A stretch of 64,000 nucleotides of DNA from JBDGYW01 sp964580055 (GTDB taxonomy: Bacteria; Gemmatimonadota; Gemmatimonadetes; Gemmatimonadales; GWC2-71-9). Under the pieces are notes generated by a model. It was given only the letters and a program-made list of their open reading frames with translations. It made no database searches and was not told the DNA's origin. Below, piece by piece: positions 34,118-43,045 of this stretch; position 1 is the first letter of the stretch, and each line of letters opens with the position of its first letter. Both the position numbers and the translations under genes were made by a program. The DNA lies in the NCBI GenBank assembly GCA_964580055.1, contig CAZOJI010000019.1:13305-77304 (forward strand), written 5' to 3'.

Positions 34118-34278
34118 AGACTGCTGAATGGTTGTGCACATCGTGCGGTGCAACGAACCGACGCCTGGTAAGAGGCAACGAGACACGCACCGAAGACAAA
34201 TGTGTCAGCTGCCGCAAGAAACACGTGGTAGAAGAAGACGAGCGTCCGGTGCGCTGGCGTGCTACAGTTAAGTCGTGA
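34114..34278 (+). CDS. 54-aa zinc-ribbon protein between ruvA and ruvB
   Basis: This small gene fits exactly between ruvA and ruvB. Its ATG overlaps the ruvA stop (ATGA 34114-34117), and its TGA overlaps the ruvB GTG (GTGA 34275-34278). The product has two CxxC pairs, C8-C11 (CTSCG) and C30-C33 (CVSCR), 18 residues apart, in the pattern of a single zinc ribbon, with basic and acidic stretches after it. Both junctions and the paired cysteines argue that it is real. Function is unknown; nucleic-acid or RuvAB contact is an inference from position. Confidence 0.78.
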   Translation: MKTAEWLCTSCGATNRRLVRGNETRTEDKCVSCRKKHVVEEDERPVRWRATVKS

Positions 34279-35321
34279 ACCGACCGGAAATCACCACTCC
34301 TGAGGCGCTCCCAGACGATTCCTCGTCGGATACCTCGCTGAGACCGGCCTGTCTCGCAGAGTTCATCGGCCAGGAAGAAGTGAAGGAGAGTCTCAAGATT
34401 GCGATCGAAGCGGCACTGAAGAGGGACGATCCCCTCGACCATGGCCTCTTCTTCGGTCCGCCAGGACTCGGCAAGACGACACTGGCGATGCTCGTGTCGA
34501 AAGAGATGGGCGTCAATATTCGAACCACCAGCGGCCCCGTGCTCGAGAAATCCGGGGACCTCGTGGGGCTGTTGACCACGCTTCAGCGTGGCGACGTATT
34601 GTTCATCGACGAGATACACCGGCTGCGGCCGAACCTGGAGGAATTTCTCTATCCCGCGATGGAAGACTTCAGGTTGGACGTGCGCATCGCGGAGGGTCCT
34701 AACGCCCAGACGATTCCCATGGCCATAGAACCTTTCACACTCATCGGCGCGTCCACTCGCTTCGGAATGTTGACCCCGCCAATGCGCGCGCGGTTCGGTT
34801 TGATCGAGCGCCTCAGCTACTATCCAGCTGTAGATCTCGAGGTGATAGTGACGCGCTCGGCGAGGATACTCGATGTCTGCATAGACCAAGAGGGAGCGAC
34901 GGAAATAGCTAGGCGCAGCCGCGGCACACCGCGAGTGGCCAACCGGCTCTTGCGTAGGGTTCGAGACTACGCGCAAGTCCGGGCGGACGGCACCATAACG
35001 CGCGAGGTGGCTAATGCTGCACTCCGGCGCTTGAACGTGGACGAGTACGGACTGGACGACATGGATGCGCAGATCCTCAAGGCTATCATCGAGAAATTCG
35101 ATGGAGGTCCGGTCGGACTCAACACAATCGCCGTAGCCGTGGGGGAGGATCCCGGCACACTGGAGGAAGTGTACGAACCGTACTTGATACAACAGGGTTA
35201 CCTGCAGCGCACGCCGCGTGGCCGCGCCGCTACCCCAGCTGCATACCGGCACTTCGGCTACACCACACGCTCTAACAGCGGCCCGCAGGAGAGTCTCTTC
35301 GACAATGGTGCAGTACCCTGA
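34275..35321 (+). CDS. ruvB: Holliday junction branch migration ATPase RuvB
   Basis: The 348-aa AAA+ motor drives branch migration with RuvA. Walker A is GPPGLGKTTLA, Walker B is VLFIDEIHRL, and sensor I is IGASTRFGMLTPPMRARFG, including the arginine-finger region. The C-terminal winged helix contains FDGGPVGLNTIAVAVGED and ends YRHFGY with an extra about 18 residues. The N-terminus is also slightly extended and acidic (PDDSSSD). The GTG start overlaps the zinc-ribbon gene; the last 17 bases overlap queA. Confidence 0.96.
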   Translation: MNRPEITTPEALPDDSSSDTSLRPACLAEFIGQEEVKESLKIAIEAALKRDDPLDHGLFFGPPGLGKTTLAMLVSKEMGVNIRTTSGPVLEKSGDLVGLLTTLQRGDVLFIDEIHRLRPNLEEFLYPAMEDFRLDVRIAEGPNAQTIPMAIEPFTLIGASTRFGMLTPPMRARFGLIERLSYYPAVDLEVIVTRSARILDVCIDQEGATEIARRSRGTPRVANRLLRRVRDYAQVRADGTITREVANAALRRLNVDEYGLDDMDAQILKAIIEKFDGGPVGLNTIAVAVGEDPGTLEEVYEPYLIQQGYLQRTPRGRAATPAAYRHFGYTTRSNSGPQESLFDNGAVP

Positions 35322-36348
35322 TCGTTACAGCACCGACGACTTCGATTACGAATACCCGCAGGAGGCGATTGCGCAGAGGCCGTTGGAAGACCGCGGCGCG
35401 AGCCGTCTCCTCGTGTTGAACCGACAATCGGGGTCCATCGACCACGCCAGCTTCCGCGACTTCGCCGCGCTTCCCGATCCGGGGGACGTGCTGGTCATCA
35501 ACGTCAGCCGGGTAGTGCCCGCCAGATTGAGGGCGACCCGAGACAACGGGCGCGAAGCTGAGATATTGCTAGTCCATTTGAACGCTGATGGGAGCTGGAC
35601 CTGCCTGGCCCATCCCGGGGGAAAACTCAAGGAGGGAAGGAAGGTCTTCTTCGGTGAGGATGCCGTGGGTGAGATCGTTGGCGTCCTGGGAGGCGGGCTA
35701 CGGCGCATCAGGCTCAGCGGTGATCTCGAGCCGCGGGAGCTGATGGAGAAATACGGCAACGTGCCCTTACCACCCTATATCACCCGTCCACCGGAGGAGG
35801 CTGATGCCAGGCGCTACCAGACCGTGTACGCCAAGGACGAGGGGAGCATCGCTGCACCCACAGCGGGATTGCATTTTACGCGGGAGATGTTCACGCGGCT
35901 GACCGACCGCGGCATCGTGGTGGCGGAGATCTTGTTGCACGTGGGACCAGGCACCTTCAAGCCGGTGTGCGAGGAAGACCCATCGCGGCACAAGATGCAC
36001 GCAGAATGGTATTCAGTATCCCGTGAAACGGCGGACATGGTGAACCACGCCAGACGCGACGGCCAAAGAATCTGGGCTGTGGGCACGACTTCCGCCCGTG
36101 TGCTGGAGACGGCGGGAAACGACGGTCTGCTCCGTGAAGAATCCGGCTGGACGGAGCTGTTCATCCTCCCACCGCACGATTTCAGGATGGTGGACGCACT
36201 GCTGACAAATTTTCACCTGCCGAGATCCACTCTCCTGATGCTGGTCGCAGCGTTCGCCGGATACGAAAACACAATGCACGCATACGGCGAAGCCGTTGAG
36301 CTCGGTTACAGACTCTACAGCTACGGCGACGCTATGGCGGTAGTCTGA
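35305..36348 (+). CDS. queA: S-adenosylmethionine:tRNA ribosyltransferase-isomerase QueA
   Basis: The 347-aa enzyme of queuosine synthesis transfers and isomerises the ribosyl group of SAM onto preQ1 in tRNA. Diagnostic segments are FDYEYPQEAIAQRPLEDR (the start region, fixing the ATG at 35305), DVLVINVSRVVPAR, PLPPYITRPPEEADARRYQTVYA, GSIAAPTAGLHFT, LHVGPGTFKPV, and TNFHLPRSTLLMLVAAFAG. It overlaps ruvB by 17 bases and is followed after 2 bases by tgt, the enzyme that inserts its substrate base. Confidence 0.95.
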   Translation: MVQYPDRYSTDDFDYEYPQEAIAQRPLEDRGASRLLVLNRQSGSIDHASFRDFAALPDPGDVLVINVSRVVPARLRATRDNGREAEILLVHLNADGSWTCLAHPGGKLKEGRKVFFGEDAVGEIVGVLGGGLRRIRLSGDLEPRELMEKYGNVPLPPYITRPPEEADARRYQTVYAKDEGSIAAPTAGLHFTREMFTRLTDRGIVVAEILLHVGPGTFKPVCEEDPSRHKMHAEWYSVSRETADMVNHARRDGQRIWAVGTTSARVLETAGNDGLLREESGWTELFILPPHDFRMVDALLTNFHLPRSTLLMLVAAFAGYENTMHAYGEAVELGYRLYSYGDAMAVV

Positions 36349-36350
36349 GC

Positions 36351-37484
36351 ATGTTCGAGTTTCGCGTCGATCACAGCGAAGGTTACGCTCGAGCGGGAAC
36401 TCTGAAACTGCCGCACGGCGAGGTCGAGACACCGAGCTTCATGCCGGTCGGGACGCAGGCTTCCGTACGCACCCTCTCACCGGCGGATCTCGAAGCCGCG
36501 GGTGCCAGGATCGTGCTATCGAACACTTATCACCTCCATGTGCGTCCTGGAGAGGATGTGGTGGCAGATCTCGGCGGGCTGCACCGCTTCATGGCTTGGC
36601 CACACCCGATCCTGACCGACTCCGGCGGGTTTCAGGTCTTCTCGCTCGAGGGTTTTCGAAGAGTCGACGATGAAGGGGTCGAGTTCCAGTCGCACGTGGA
36701 CGGCAGCCGCAGGCGTCTCACTCCCGAACGGGCCGTGGACATCCAGTGGGCCCTCGGCTCAGACATCGCCATGGCGCTCGATCACGTCGTGCCGGGCGAG
36801 GCCGACAAAACGACTGCCCGGGAGGCGCTGGAGCGGACTCTGCGCTGGCTGGAGCGCTGCGCAACCAGGCACCGGTGCTTCTGCGCGAATTCGCCTGACC
36901 GGCAGACGCTGTGGCCGATTCTGCAGGGTGCCACGTTTGCGGACCTGCGACGGCTCGCCCTCGCCGGTGCGCGAGGCATCGCGGATTGGTCGGGTATCGC
37001 CGTGGGAGGTCTCGCAGTAGGTGAACCGAAACAGGCCATGATCGAGGTGCTGGATAACCTGGCGCCGTCCCTGCCCGCGCGCATTCCCCGTTATCTTATG
37101 GGTGTGGGTTTTCCTGTGGACCTGTTGAGGTCCATCGCGCGCGGAATGGACCTCTTCGACTGTGTCGCGCCGACTCGAATCGGGCGTAACGGCAGTGCGT
37201 ACACTTTGGACGGACCGTTGCAGATAAGAAACGCGGCTTTGCGGCGCGACTCGCAGCCGCTGGATGAATCGTGTGACTGCGAGACGTGTAGAACATACAG
37301 CCGAGGGTATTTGAGACATCTGTTTGCGGCTGACGAACTGCTTGGCTTGAGGGCGCTCTCGTTGCACAACGTGCGGTTTCTGACGCGTCTCGCCGCGGAC
37401 GCTCGCAGGCGGATCGAAGCCGGCACTTTCGAGGGCTGGAGTGAAGAATGGAGCTTACGTTATAACAAACGAGGGTCGTCGTGA
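36351..37484 (+). CDS. tgt: tRNA-guanine transglycosylase
   Basis: The 377-aa TIM-barrel enzyme exchanges G34 for preQ1 in tRNAs that end up with queuosine. Landmarks are PVGTQASVRTL, SNTYHLHVRPG, the Asp in LTDSGGFQVFSL, QWALGSDIAMALD, and YLMGVGFPVDLL. FDCVAPTRIGRNG holds the nucleophilic Asp, and the zinc site is CDCETC with a downstream His. The family usually reads PTRxARxG or PTRxGRNG, so it is normal. GTGA overlap with yajC. Confidence 0.95.
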   Translation: MFEFRVDHSEGYARAGTLKLPHGEVETPSFMPVGTQASVRTLSPADLEAAGARIVLSNTYHLHVRPGEDVVADLGGLHRFMAWPHPILTDSGGFQVFSLEGFRRVDDEGVEFQSHVDGSRRRLTPERAVDIQWALGSDIAMALDHVVPGEADKTTAREALERTLRWLERCATRHRCFCANSPDRQTLWPILQGATFADLRRLALAGARGIADWSGIAVGGLAVGEPKQAMIEVLDNLAPSLPARIPRYLMGVGFPVDLLRSIARGMDLFDCVAPTRIGRNGSAYTLDGPLQIRNAALRRDSQPLDESCDCETCRTYSRGYLRHLFAADELLGLRALSLHNVRFLTRLAADARRRIEAGTFEGWSEEWSLRYNKRGSS

Positions 37485-37816
37485 TCTTTGCAGCAACTGC
37501 CTTTAGTACAGCGCCCGGCGGGTCACCCGGTGCGGGAATGAGTTTGTTTTTGATCCAGATGGTGGCGATCGTCGCCATCTTCTATTTCTTGATCATCCGG
37601 CCCAAGATGCAACAAGAGAAGAAGCATAGGGCTCGGCTGGAGCAGATCAAAACTCGTGACGAGATAATCACGGCCGGCGGCATAGTGGGGGAAGTCGTAC
37701 ACGTGAAAGACGACAAGATCACGGTAAAGAGCGGGGAGTCCCGCTTCATTGTCCAGCGCGAACGCATTGCCGTCGTGCGGTCGCCTGGAGAACGTGCCGA
37801 AGGAGACAAGAAGTGA
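37481..37816 (+). CDS. yajC: Preprotein translocase accessory subunit YajC
   Basis: The 111-aa single-pass membrane protein is associated with SecDF. A short periplasmic start precedes the membrane helix (about 20-40, LFLIQMVAIVAIFYFLIIRP), then KMQQEKKHRARLEQIKTRDEIITAGGIVGEV, which is diagnostic. In many bacteria yajC is followed by secD/secF; here it is followed by def. GTG start and GTGA overlaps on both sides. Confidence 0.92.
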   Translation: MIFAATAFSTAPGGSPGAGMSLFLIQMVAIVAIFYFLIIRPKMQQEKKHRARLEQIKTRDEIITAGGIVGEVVHVKDDKITVKSGESRFIVQRERIAVVRSPGERAEGDKK

Positions 37817-38349
37817 GCATCCGTCCGATCCACCTCCTTGGATCGCCAGTGCTGAGGCAAAAGTCCGAGGATGTGGAAACAATCGATGAGTCGGTCCGTG
37901 AGTTGATCAAAGACCTCACCGACACCATGTACGCAGACGACGGGCTCGGCCTTGCCGCTAACCAGATTGGCGTTGCCATGCAAGTCGCAGTGGTCGGCCA
38001 CGAAACCGAGCCGCCATTGGTCTTGATCAACCCTCGAGTTGTGAAGCAGGAAGGTGCCGCCAAGGAGGAAGAAGGGTGCCTGTCGCTGCCCGAGCTGTTT
38101 GCGGAGGTGCCGAGACCGGCCAACATAGTCATCGACACCTTGGACCTGGAGGGAAGCACCGTTCGTGTCGAAGCCGAGGGCATTGAGGCGCGAGCGATTC
38201 TGCATGAGATGGATCACCTCAACGGCGTCCTATTCATCGACCACCTGAGTCCTCTCAAGCGTCAGCTGCTGCTCAAGAAGTGGAAGAAGCTGAGGAAGGG
38301 TAAAGAGAGCTATGTAAAGCACCTCACTCCGGCTGCCGCTGACAGGTGA
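37813..38349 (+). CDS. def: Peptide deformylase
   Basis: The 178-aa metalloenzyme removes the formyl group from nascent proteins. Motif 1 is GLGLAANQIG, motif 2 EEGCLSLP (metal Cys), and motif 3 ILHEMDHLNG (HExxH). The C-terminus is longer and basic (KRQLLLKKWKKLRKGK). Coupled by GTGA to fmt, the enzyme that adds the formyl group to initiator tRNA, as in most bacteria. Confidence 0.95.
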   Translation: MSIRPIHLLGSPVLRQKSEDVETIDESVRELIKDLTDTMYADDGLGLAANQIGVAMQVAVVGHETEPPLVLINPRVVKQEGAAKEEEGCLSLPELFAEVPRPANIVIDTLDLEGSTVRVEAEGIEARAILHEMDHLNGVLFIDHLSPLKRQLLLKKWKKLRKGKESYVKHLTPAAADR

Positions 38350-39284
38350 ACATGCGGCTGGTCTTCTTCGGGACGCCCGCATTTGCTGTCCCCTCATTGA
38401 GGGCACTCTGTGAAGAAGGTTTCGACGTTGCCGCAGTCGTAACCCAACCGGACAGACCCAGAGGCCGACACCACAGTCACACGGTGTCCTCGCCGGTGAA
38501 GGTGGAGGCATCGGAGGAGAGGCTACCGGTGCTCCAGCCGGCGCGTCCCAACGATGCCGAATTCCTGAACCAACTGAGAAGTATGGAACCCGACCTAGGC
38601 GTGGTCGTGGGCTACGGTCACATTCTCAAACCCGCGCTCTTCAATCTGCCGCCCCAAGGAATGATCAACGTTCATGCATCATTGCTCCCTGAGTTTCGCG
38701 GTGCAGCCCCGATCGAGCACGCAATTCTGAATGGGTTGGATGAAACCGGTGTTTCCATAATGCGGATCGATGCTGGTATGGATACCGGCCCTGTGATTCT
38801 GCGAGTCCCGACCCCGATTGCTCCTGATGAAAATGCGGGTGAACTCTCACTGCGGCTGGCTGAACTCGGGGCGCTGGCACTCATCGAAGGGCTGTCCCTC
38901 ATTGCTAGCGGTGCCGCCGAATTCGAGCCGCAGGACGAATCCTCCGCCTCATACGCGCCCAAACTAACGCCCGAGACCGCGAGAATCCGTTGGGACGATT
39001 CCGCTGAGTCAATCGCGAGGCTCGTGCGCGCTCTCGATCCGCGCGTCGGCGCCCGTACGTCGCATCGGGGGCGATTGCTCAAGTTGTTCGGGCCTCGGCC
39101 GGCCGACGATTACGAACGGCGTAAACGCCCCGGCGAGATCATCGAGACCGACCCCGCATTGGTCGTAGCGACGGGTGCCGGGGCGCTTCAATTCCTCGAC
39201 GTTCAGCCTGAAGGGCGACAGCGGATGGCAGCGGCGGACTGGATCCGCGGCAGGGGTGCGCAGAAGGGCGACCGCTTCGAGTAA
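38346..39284 (+). CDS. fmt: Methionyl-tRNA formyltransferase
   Basis: The 312-aa enzyme formylates initiator Met-tRNA. The N-terminal domain shows RLVFFGTPAFAVPSL, VVTQPDRPRGR, and INVHASLLPEFRGAAPIEHAI with the catalytic Asn/His. GVSIMRIDAGMDTGPV follows, and the C-terminal tRNA-binding domain ends RGRGAQKGDRF. The frame opens with GTG overlapping def (GTGA); an ATG two codons later is an alternative. TAATG couples it to tenI. Confidence 0.95.
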   Translation: MNMRLVFFGTPAFAVPSLRALCEEGFDVAAVVTQPDRPRGRHHSHTVSSPVKVEASEERLPVLQPARPNDAEFLNQLRSMEPDLGVVVGYGHILKPALFNLPPQGMINVHASLLPEFRGAAPIEHAILNGLDETGVSIMRIDAGMDTGPVILRVPTPIAPDENAGELSLRLAELGALALIEGLSLIASGAAEFEPQDESSASYAPKLTPETARIRWDDSAESIARLVRALDPRVGARTSHRGRLLKLFGPRPADDYERRKRPGEIIETDPALVVATGAGALQFLDVQPEGRQRMAAADWIRGRGAQKGDRFE

Positions 39285-39892
39285 TGCGTAAGCTGCCTCG
39301 CCTGCACGCGGTAACCAACGACGAGGTGCTCGCGCTCCCTGACTTTCTGGAACGCGCCTCCGAAATATGCCTTGCCTGCGGAGCCGCCGTCCACATTCGC
39401 TCGGGATCCCTGGACGGCGGACGGCTCACCGACATCGCCGACGAAGCGCTGCGCGCGTGCCCCGACGGACAGGTGTTCGTGAACGACCGCGCAGACGTCG
39501 CCCGCATGGTAGGGGTGGCAGGTTTGCACCTTCCCGCGGCAGGGTTGCCGGTGGAGAGCGCTCGCTCGATAGTGGGCACGGATTGCTGGATTGGCAGATC
39601 GGCACATAGCGCCGACGAGATGGCGCGGGCGGCGAATGAGCGAGCCGACTACGTGTTCCTGGGGCCGATCTGGCAGACCTCCTCGCACCGGGACAAGACG
39701 CCTCTGGGTTTGAGCGCCGTTCCCGCCTCCGGGCCCATACCGATCATTGCCATTGGTGGTGTCAATCCCGAGCGAGCTGAGGAGTGCGCCGCGCGCGGGG
39801 CGTACGGCGTCGCGGCGATATCGTCACTCTGGTTCGCTGCGGATGTTGCTTCGGCAGCCAGAGCTTTGTCGCTATCTTTCCCAAGTGAGTGA
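39284..39892 (+). CDS. tenI: Thiazole tautomerase TenI (ThiE-like fold)
   Basis: The 202-aa TIM barrel of the ThiE/TenI family is more likely TenI, which aromatises the thiazole tautomer made by ThiG. LPRLHAVTND opens it, VHIRSGSLDG replaces the QxREK of ThiE, and GLHLPAAGLPV lacks the VHLGQxD pattern. IGRSAHSADEMARA keeps the His reported to act in B. subtilis TenI. ADYVFLGPIWQT and IIAIGGVNPE complete the barrel. A separate ThiE at 1635-2291 supports this split of roles. Its neighbours are thiS and thiG; the thiS start lies inside its last codons. Confidence 0.82.
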   Translation: MRKLPRLHAVTNDEVLALPDFLERASEICLACGAAVHIRSGSLDGGRLTDIADEALRACPDGQVFVNDRADVARMVGVAGLHLPAAGLPVESARSIVGTDCWIGRSAHSADEMARAANERADYVFLGPIWQTSSHRDKTPLGLSAVPASGPIPIIAIGGVNPERAEECAARGAYGVAAISSLWFAADVASAARALSLSFPSE

Positions 39893-40097
39893 ACACCTGA
39901 CGGTCAAAATGAATGGAGAAGAGCAGCAGGTCGAGGGAGGATCCACGATCCTGGACCTGCTGCGAGTGCTCGACCTCGACCCGCGTACTGTCGCTATCGA
40001 ACTCAACAGGCGCATCGTGCGAAGAGACGATTTTGCCGACGCGAGGCTGAACCACGGCGACCAGATAGAGCTGGTGCACTTCGTGGGCGGAGGTTGA
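39885..40097 (+). CDS. thiS: Sulfur carrier protein ThiS
   Basis: The about 70-aa ubiquitin-fold sulfur carrier ends in GGG (HFVGGG), whose C-terminal Gly-Gly is adenylated and thiocarboxylated. The GTG at 39885 is preferred over the ATG at 39909, because the first beta strand LTVKMNGEEQQV needs the earlier start; this gives an 8-base overlap with tenI. STILDLLRVLDLDPRTVAIELN and GDQIELVHFVGGG are typical. A much longer open frame upstream in the same phase is not real coding. Confidence 0.88.
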   Translation: MSEHLTVKMNGEEQQVEGGSTILDLLRVLDLDPRTVAIELNRRIVRRDDFADARLNHGDQIELVHFVGGG

Positions 40098-40127
40098 GGT
40101 CGACATAGCGGAAGAAAAGGAAGCCAC

Positions 40128-40925
40128 ATGACAATATCAGTTACCGATCCAGTTGAGCCGCCCCTCGTGGTGGGGGGGCGGGAATTCCGGTCGCGACTTC
40201 TGGTCGGAACCGGAAAGTACAAGGACAACCGGGCCATGGTGGACACGATCGCCGCCTCAGGTGCCGAGGTCGTGACTGTGGCGGTGCGCCGGGTCGATCT
40301 CGACCGCACCAAGGAGGAGGGCATTCTCTTTCACCTGGATCCCGATCAGTACTTTCTGCTCGCAAACACCGCAGGCTGCTACACGGCGGAGGAAGCGGTG
40401 CGTTATTCCCGGCTCGCCCGTGAGGCTGGGTTCAATGAGTTCGTCAAGCTCGAAGTGCTGGGCGATCAGGAGACTCTCCTGCCCGATGTATCCGGGTTGC
40501 TCGAAGCCGCCAAGATCCTCGTGGACGAAGGTTTCAAGGTCATGGCGTACACGAACGAGGACCTCATAACGGCGTGCCGGCTGGAGGACGTTGGTTGCGC
40601 GGCAGTAATGCCTCTCGCTTCACCTATAGGCAGCGGATTGGGGCTGATGAACCCGTACAATATCAGGACAATCAAGAAGCGGATCTCTGTCCCGGTCATA
40701 GTCGACGCAGGAGTCGGAACGGCATCGGATGCGTGTCTGACCATGGAGCAGGGTGTCGACGGAATCCTGATGAACACCGCCCTGGCTGAAGCTGACGATC
40801 CTGTAGTGATGGGTCACGCGATGAGGCATGCTGTCTCGGCAGGGCGGATGGCATACCTAGCCGGCCGGATGCCTTCGCGGGAGGTTGCAGTACCATCATC
40901 GCCCACCAAGGGCATGCTCGCCTAG
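40128..40925 (+). CDS. thiG: Thiazole synthase ThiG
   Basis: The 265-aa TIM barrel forms the thiazole ring from deoxyxylulose phosphate, dehydroglycine and ThiS thiocarboxylate. Landmarks are SRLLVGTGKYKD, AEVVTVAVRRVDL, LLANTAGCYTAEEAV, the Schiff-base Lys in FVKLEVLGD, MPLASPIGSGLGL, and VIVDAGVGTASDA. A 30-base gap after thiS holds an AAGGAA ribosome site. No thiO, thiH or thiF gene is in the window. rsmB starts at the base after its stop. Confidence 0.95.
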   Translation: MTISVTDPVEPPLVVGGREFRSRLLVGTGKYKDNRAMVDTIAASGAEVVTVAVRRVDLDRTKEEGILFHLDPDQYFLLANTAGCYTAEEAVRYSRLAREAGFNEFVKLEVLGDQETLLPDVSGLLEAAKILVDEGFKVMAYTNEDLITACRLEDVGCAAVMPLASPIGSGLGLMNPYNIRTIKKRISVPVIVDAGVGTASDACLTMEQGVDGILMNTALAEADDPVVMGHAMRHAVSAGRMAYLAGRMPSREVAVPSSPTKGMLA

Positions 40926-42194
40926 GTGGACCGGGGTCCGATCGCTCGTCAGGCGGCTCTGGACATTCTTCGCCGTGTTCGCGCCGGTCACAAGTTCGAT
41001 ACCGCACTAACGGCGGCTTTGGAAGGAATCCGCGATCCCGACCGGAGCCTCGCACACGAGATCGCCGCCGGGGTTCTGCGCTGCCGAACCGACCTCGATC
41101 GTCGCTTGATGGAACTGGTTTCGGGACGGTGGAATAGTACGGCACCAGATCTCAAGGACCTGTTGCGGATCGGTGTCTACCAGCTCACACGTCTGGAACG
41201 AGTTCCGGATCACGGAGCCGTCCAATCGACGGTGGAAGTTGCCAAGCGAACGAGTGGGCGGCGAGCGGCCGCATTCGTGAACGCCGTGCTGCGCCGGGTC
41301 GCACGCTCCGACCTCGATGCATTACCCCCTCCAGCAGCTACATCCGCAACCTCCCACCTGGCCGACGAGTATTCGCATCCGATCTGGCTGGTCGATCGGT
41401 GGTTGCGCAATTTCGGTCGCGAAAAGACGCTTCAGTTGCTCGAGCACAACAACCGCAGGCCGAATCTGGTGATTCAACCGGTGCGTTGGTCGGCGGCCGA
41501 ATTGCGAGGCGAGTTGGAAAGACACAACATTCCCTGGTCCCAGGGATGCTTCGGTAAGGGTATCGTCGTGACTGGCGTCAAGCCCAAGAATCTGCCAGGC
41601 TTCCACGAAGGCGCTTTCGTGGTGCAGGATCCGGCGCAGGGCCGTTTGCTGGAGCATGCTTCGATACCGGAGGGAGCGCTGGTATGGGATGTCTGTGCAT
41701 CCCCGGGCGGTAAAGCCGCCATACTCGGCTTGCGGGGTCCGTTGGTCGCAACCGACATACAAGCGGAACGAATTGCGAGATTGAGGGATAATCTGAAGCG
41801 CATTGCTTCCAGCGCATGGGTTGTTCGAGCGGACGCTATACACCCGCCGTTCGCAGCGAGCCGCATAGACGTAACATTGGTGGACGCGCCTTGCTCGGCG
41901 ACAGGATCGCTGCAACGACACCCCGATGGACGGTGGCGGTTGTCGGAGCAGGCGGTGAAGGCCGCAGCCCGCTATCAAGCGACGATCTTGGATGGCGTGA
42001 GTCGGGCTGTACGTTTAGGAGGGTTACTGGTGTACCTGACCTGTTCCCTCGAACCGGAGGAGAACCACGAACTGATAGACCAATTCATTGCTCGTAACCG
42101 CGGGTTCTGCCGGGAGGGTGACGATTTGTTCATATTCCCGCCTGGTTGCGGCACAGACGGCGGCTTCGTCGCTCGTATGAGGAGAGTTTCGTGA
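40926..42194 (+). CDS. rsmB: 16S rRNA (cytosine-967-C5) methyltransferase RsmB
   Basis: The 422-aa protein has a NusB-like N-terminal RNA-binding domain (about 1-140: RQAALDILRRV, FVNAVLRRV) followed by a Rossmann methyltransferase. Motifs are WDVCASPGGKAA, VDAPCSATGSLQRHPD with the PC release Cys, and VYLTCSLEPEENHE with the nucleophilic Cys. Length is normal. The GTG start abuts thiG's stop, and its stop overlaps the GTG of the PASTA gene. Its placement after def-fmt matches the order in Firmicutes. Confidence 0.93.
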   Translation: MDRGPIARQAALDILRRVRAGHKFDTALTAALEGIRDPDRSLAHEIAAGVLRCRTDLDRRLMELVSGRWNSTAPDLKDLLRIGVYQLTRLERVPDHGAVQSTVEVAKRTSGRRAAAFVNAVLRRVARSDLDALPPPAATSATSHLADEYSHPIWLVDRWLRNFGREKTLQLLEHNNRRPNLVIQPVRWSAAELRGELERHNIPWSQGCFGKGIVVTGVKPKNLPGFHEGAFVVQDPAQGRLLEHASIPEGALVWDVCASPGGKAAILGLRGPLVATDIQAERIARLRDNLKRIASSAWVVRADAIHPPFAASRIDVTLVDAPCSATGSLQRHPDGRWRLSEQAVKAAARYQATILDGVSRAVRLGGLLVYLTCSLEPEENHELIDQFIARNRGFCREGDDLFIFPPGCGTDGGFVARMRRVS

Positions 42195-43045
42195 AGTTCA
42201 GGCGGCATCGATCAGCCGGGTTCAAGCGGGCCACCATCACTGATTGGATTCGCAAGTCTCCCGGGAGAACCGGACTCAAGACCTCAGTCCGGGAGTTTTC
42301 CGCTTGGATTGGACCGGTAGGTGGAAAGCGCCGATCACGTTTCGTAACGGCTGCGGCCCTGGTGACCGCCTTCTTGGTGGGGTATGTCGTGGCAGCCACC
42401 CTGCTCTTCCCGGCACCTATTTTCCCCACGTCGTTGAACGTACCGCGCCTTCTTGGAATGCCGCTCACTGAGGCATTCGAAGAGCTCAACAACGCAGGTC
42501 TCGCCGTGGCCGACACCGAGTTTGTGAGCCATCCTGAAATACCCCAGGGTCGCGTCGCCTGGCAAGATCCTCCTCCTGCGGTGGCGATCACAGAGGGAGC
42601 GCGGGTAGCGCTATCCGTGAGTCGCGGGCCGCGTCCGGTTCAGGTGCCCGACGTGACCGGTTATGACCGGGACATCGCAATCATGCTGATCGAGGCCTCC
42701 GGCCTGACGGTCGCCAGTGTCGACACGGGTGTTGCCCCAGCCGAACGAGGGGTTGTGGTGAGCACCAGCCCCCCCGCTGGCCGAAGTCTGAACCCGGGTT
42801 CAGGTGTCGGACTGTTCGTTAGTGTCGGCTCGCCGAACATCCGCATTCCCGACCTCACCGGGCTCACCGTGGATGAAGCCCGGATTCATTTGGAGGAAAC
42901 AGGACTGGTGCTTGGAACAGTCCGGATGAGAACCACCAATATTCACGAGCCCGAATTGATTTTCGAGCAGCGCCCGGCCGAGGGTACGTTGAGTGCACCT
43001 GGAGCAGAGGTGAACGTCACCGTGTCGCGAGGAGGTTTGTTGTGA
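42191..43045 (+). CDS. Single-pass membrane protein with three PASTA domains, no kinase domain
   Basis: The 284-aa protein starts at the GTG at 42191 (GTGA with rsmB). A basic cytoplasmic stretch of about 50 residues precedes one membrane helix (about 51-73, FVTAAALVTAFLVGYVVAAT). Three PASTA repeats follow at about 84-145, 147-213 and 215-284, each starting like VPRLLGMPLTEA, VPDVTGYDRDIA and IPDLTGLTVDEA. PASTA domains bind muropeptides or lipid II and normally sit on PrkC/PknB kinases or on PBPs. No kinase or transpeptidase domain is present here. It may act as a cell-wall sensor or structural partner. GTGA overlap with rpe. Confidence 0.88.
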   Translation: MKFRRHRSAGFKRATITDWIRKSPGRTGLKTSVREFSAWIGPVGGKRRSRFVTAAALVTAFLVGYVVAATLLFPAPIFPTSLNVPRLLGMPLTEAFEELNNAGLAVADTEFVSHPEIPQGRVAWQDPPPAVAITEGARVALSVSRGPRPVQVPDVTGYDRDIAIMLIEASGLTVASVDTGVAPAERGVVVSTSPPAGRSLNPGSGVGLFVSVGSPNIRIPDLTGLTVDEARIHLEETGLVLGTVRMRTTNIHEPELIFEQRPAEGTLSAPGAEVNVTVSRGGLL

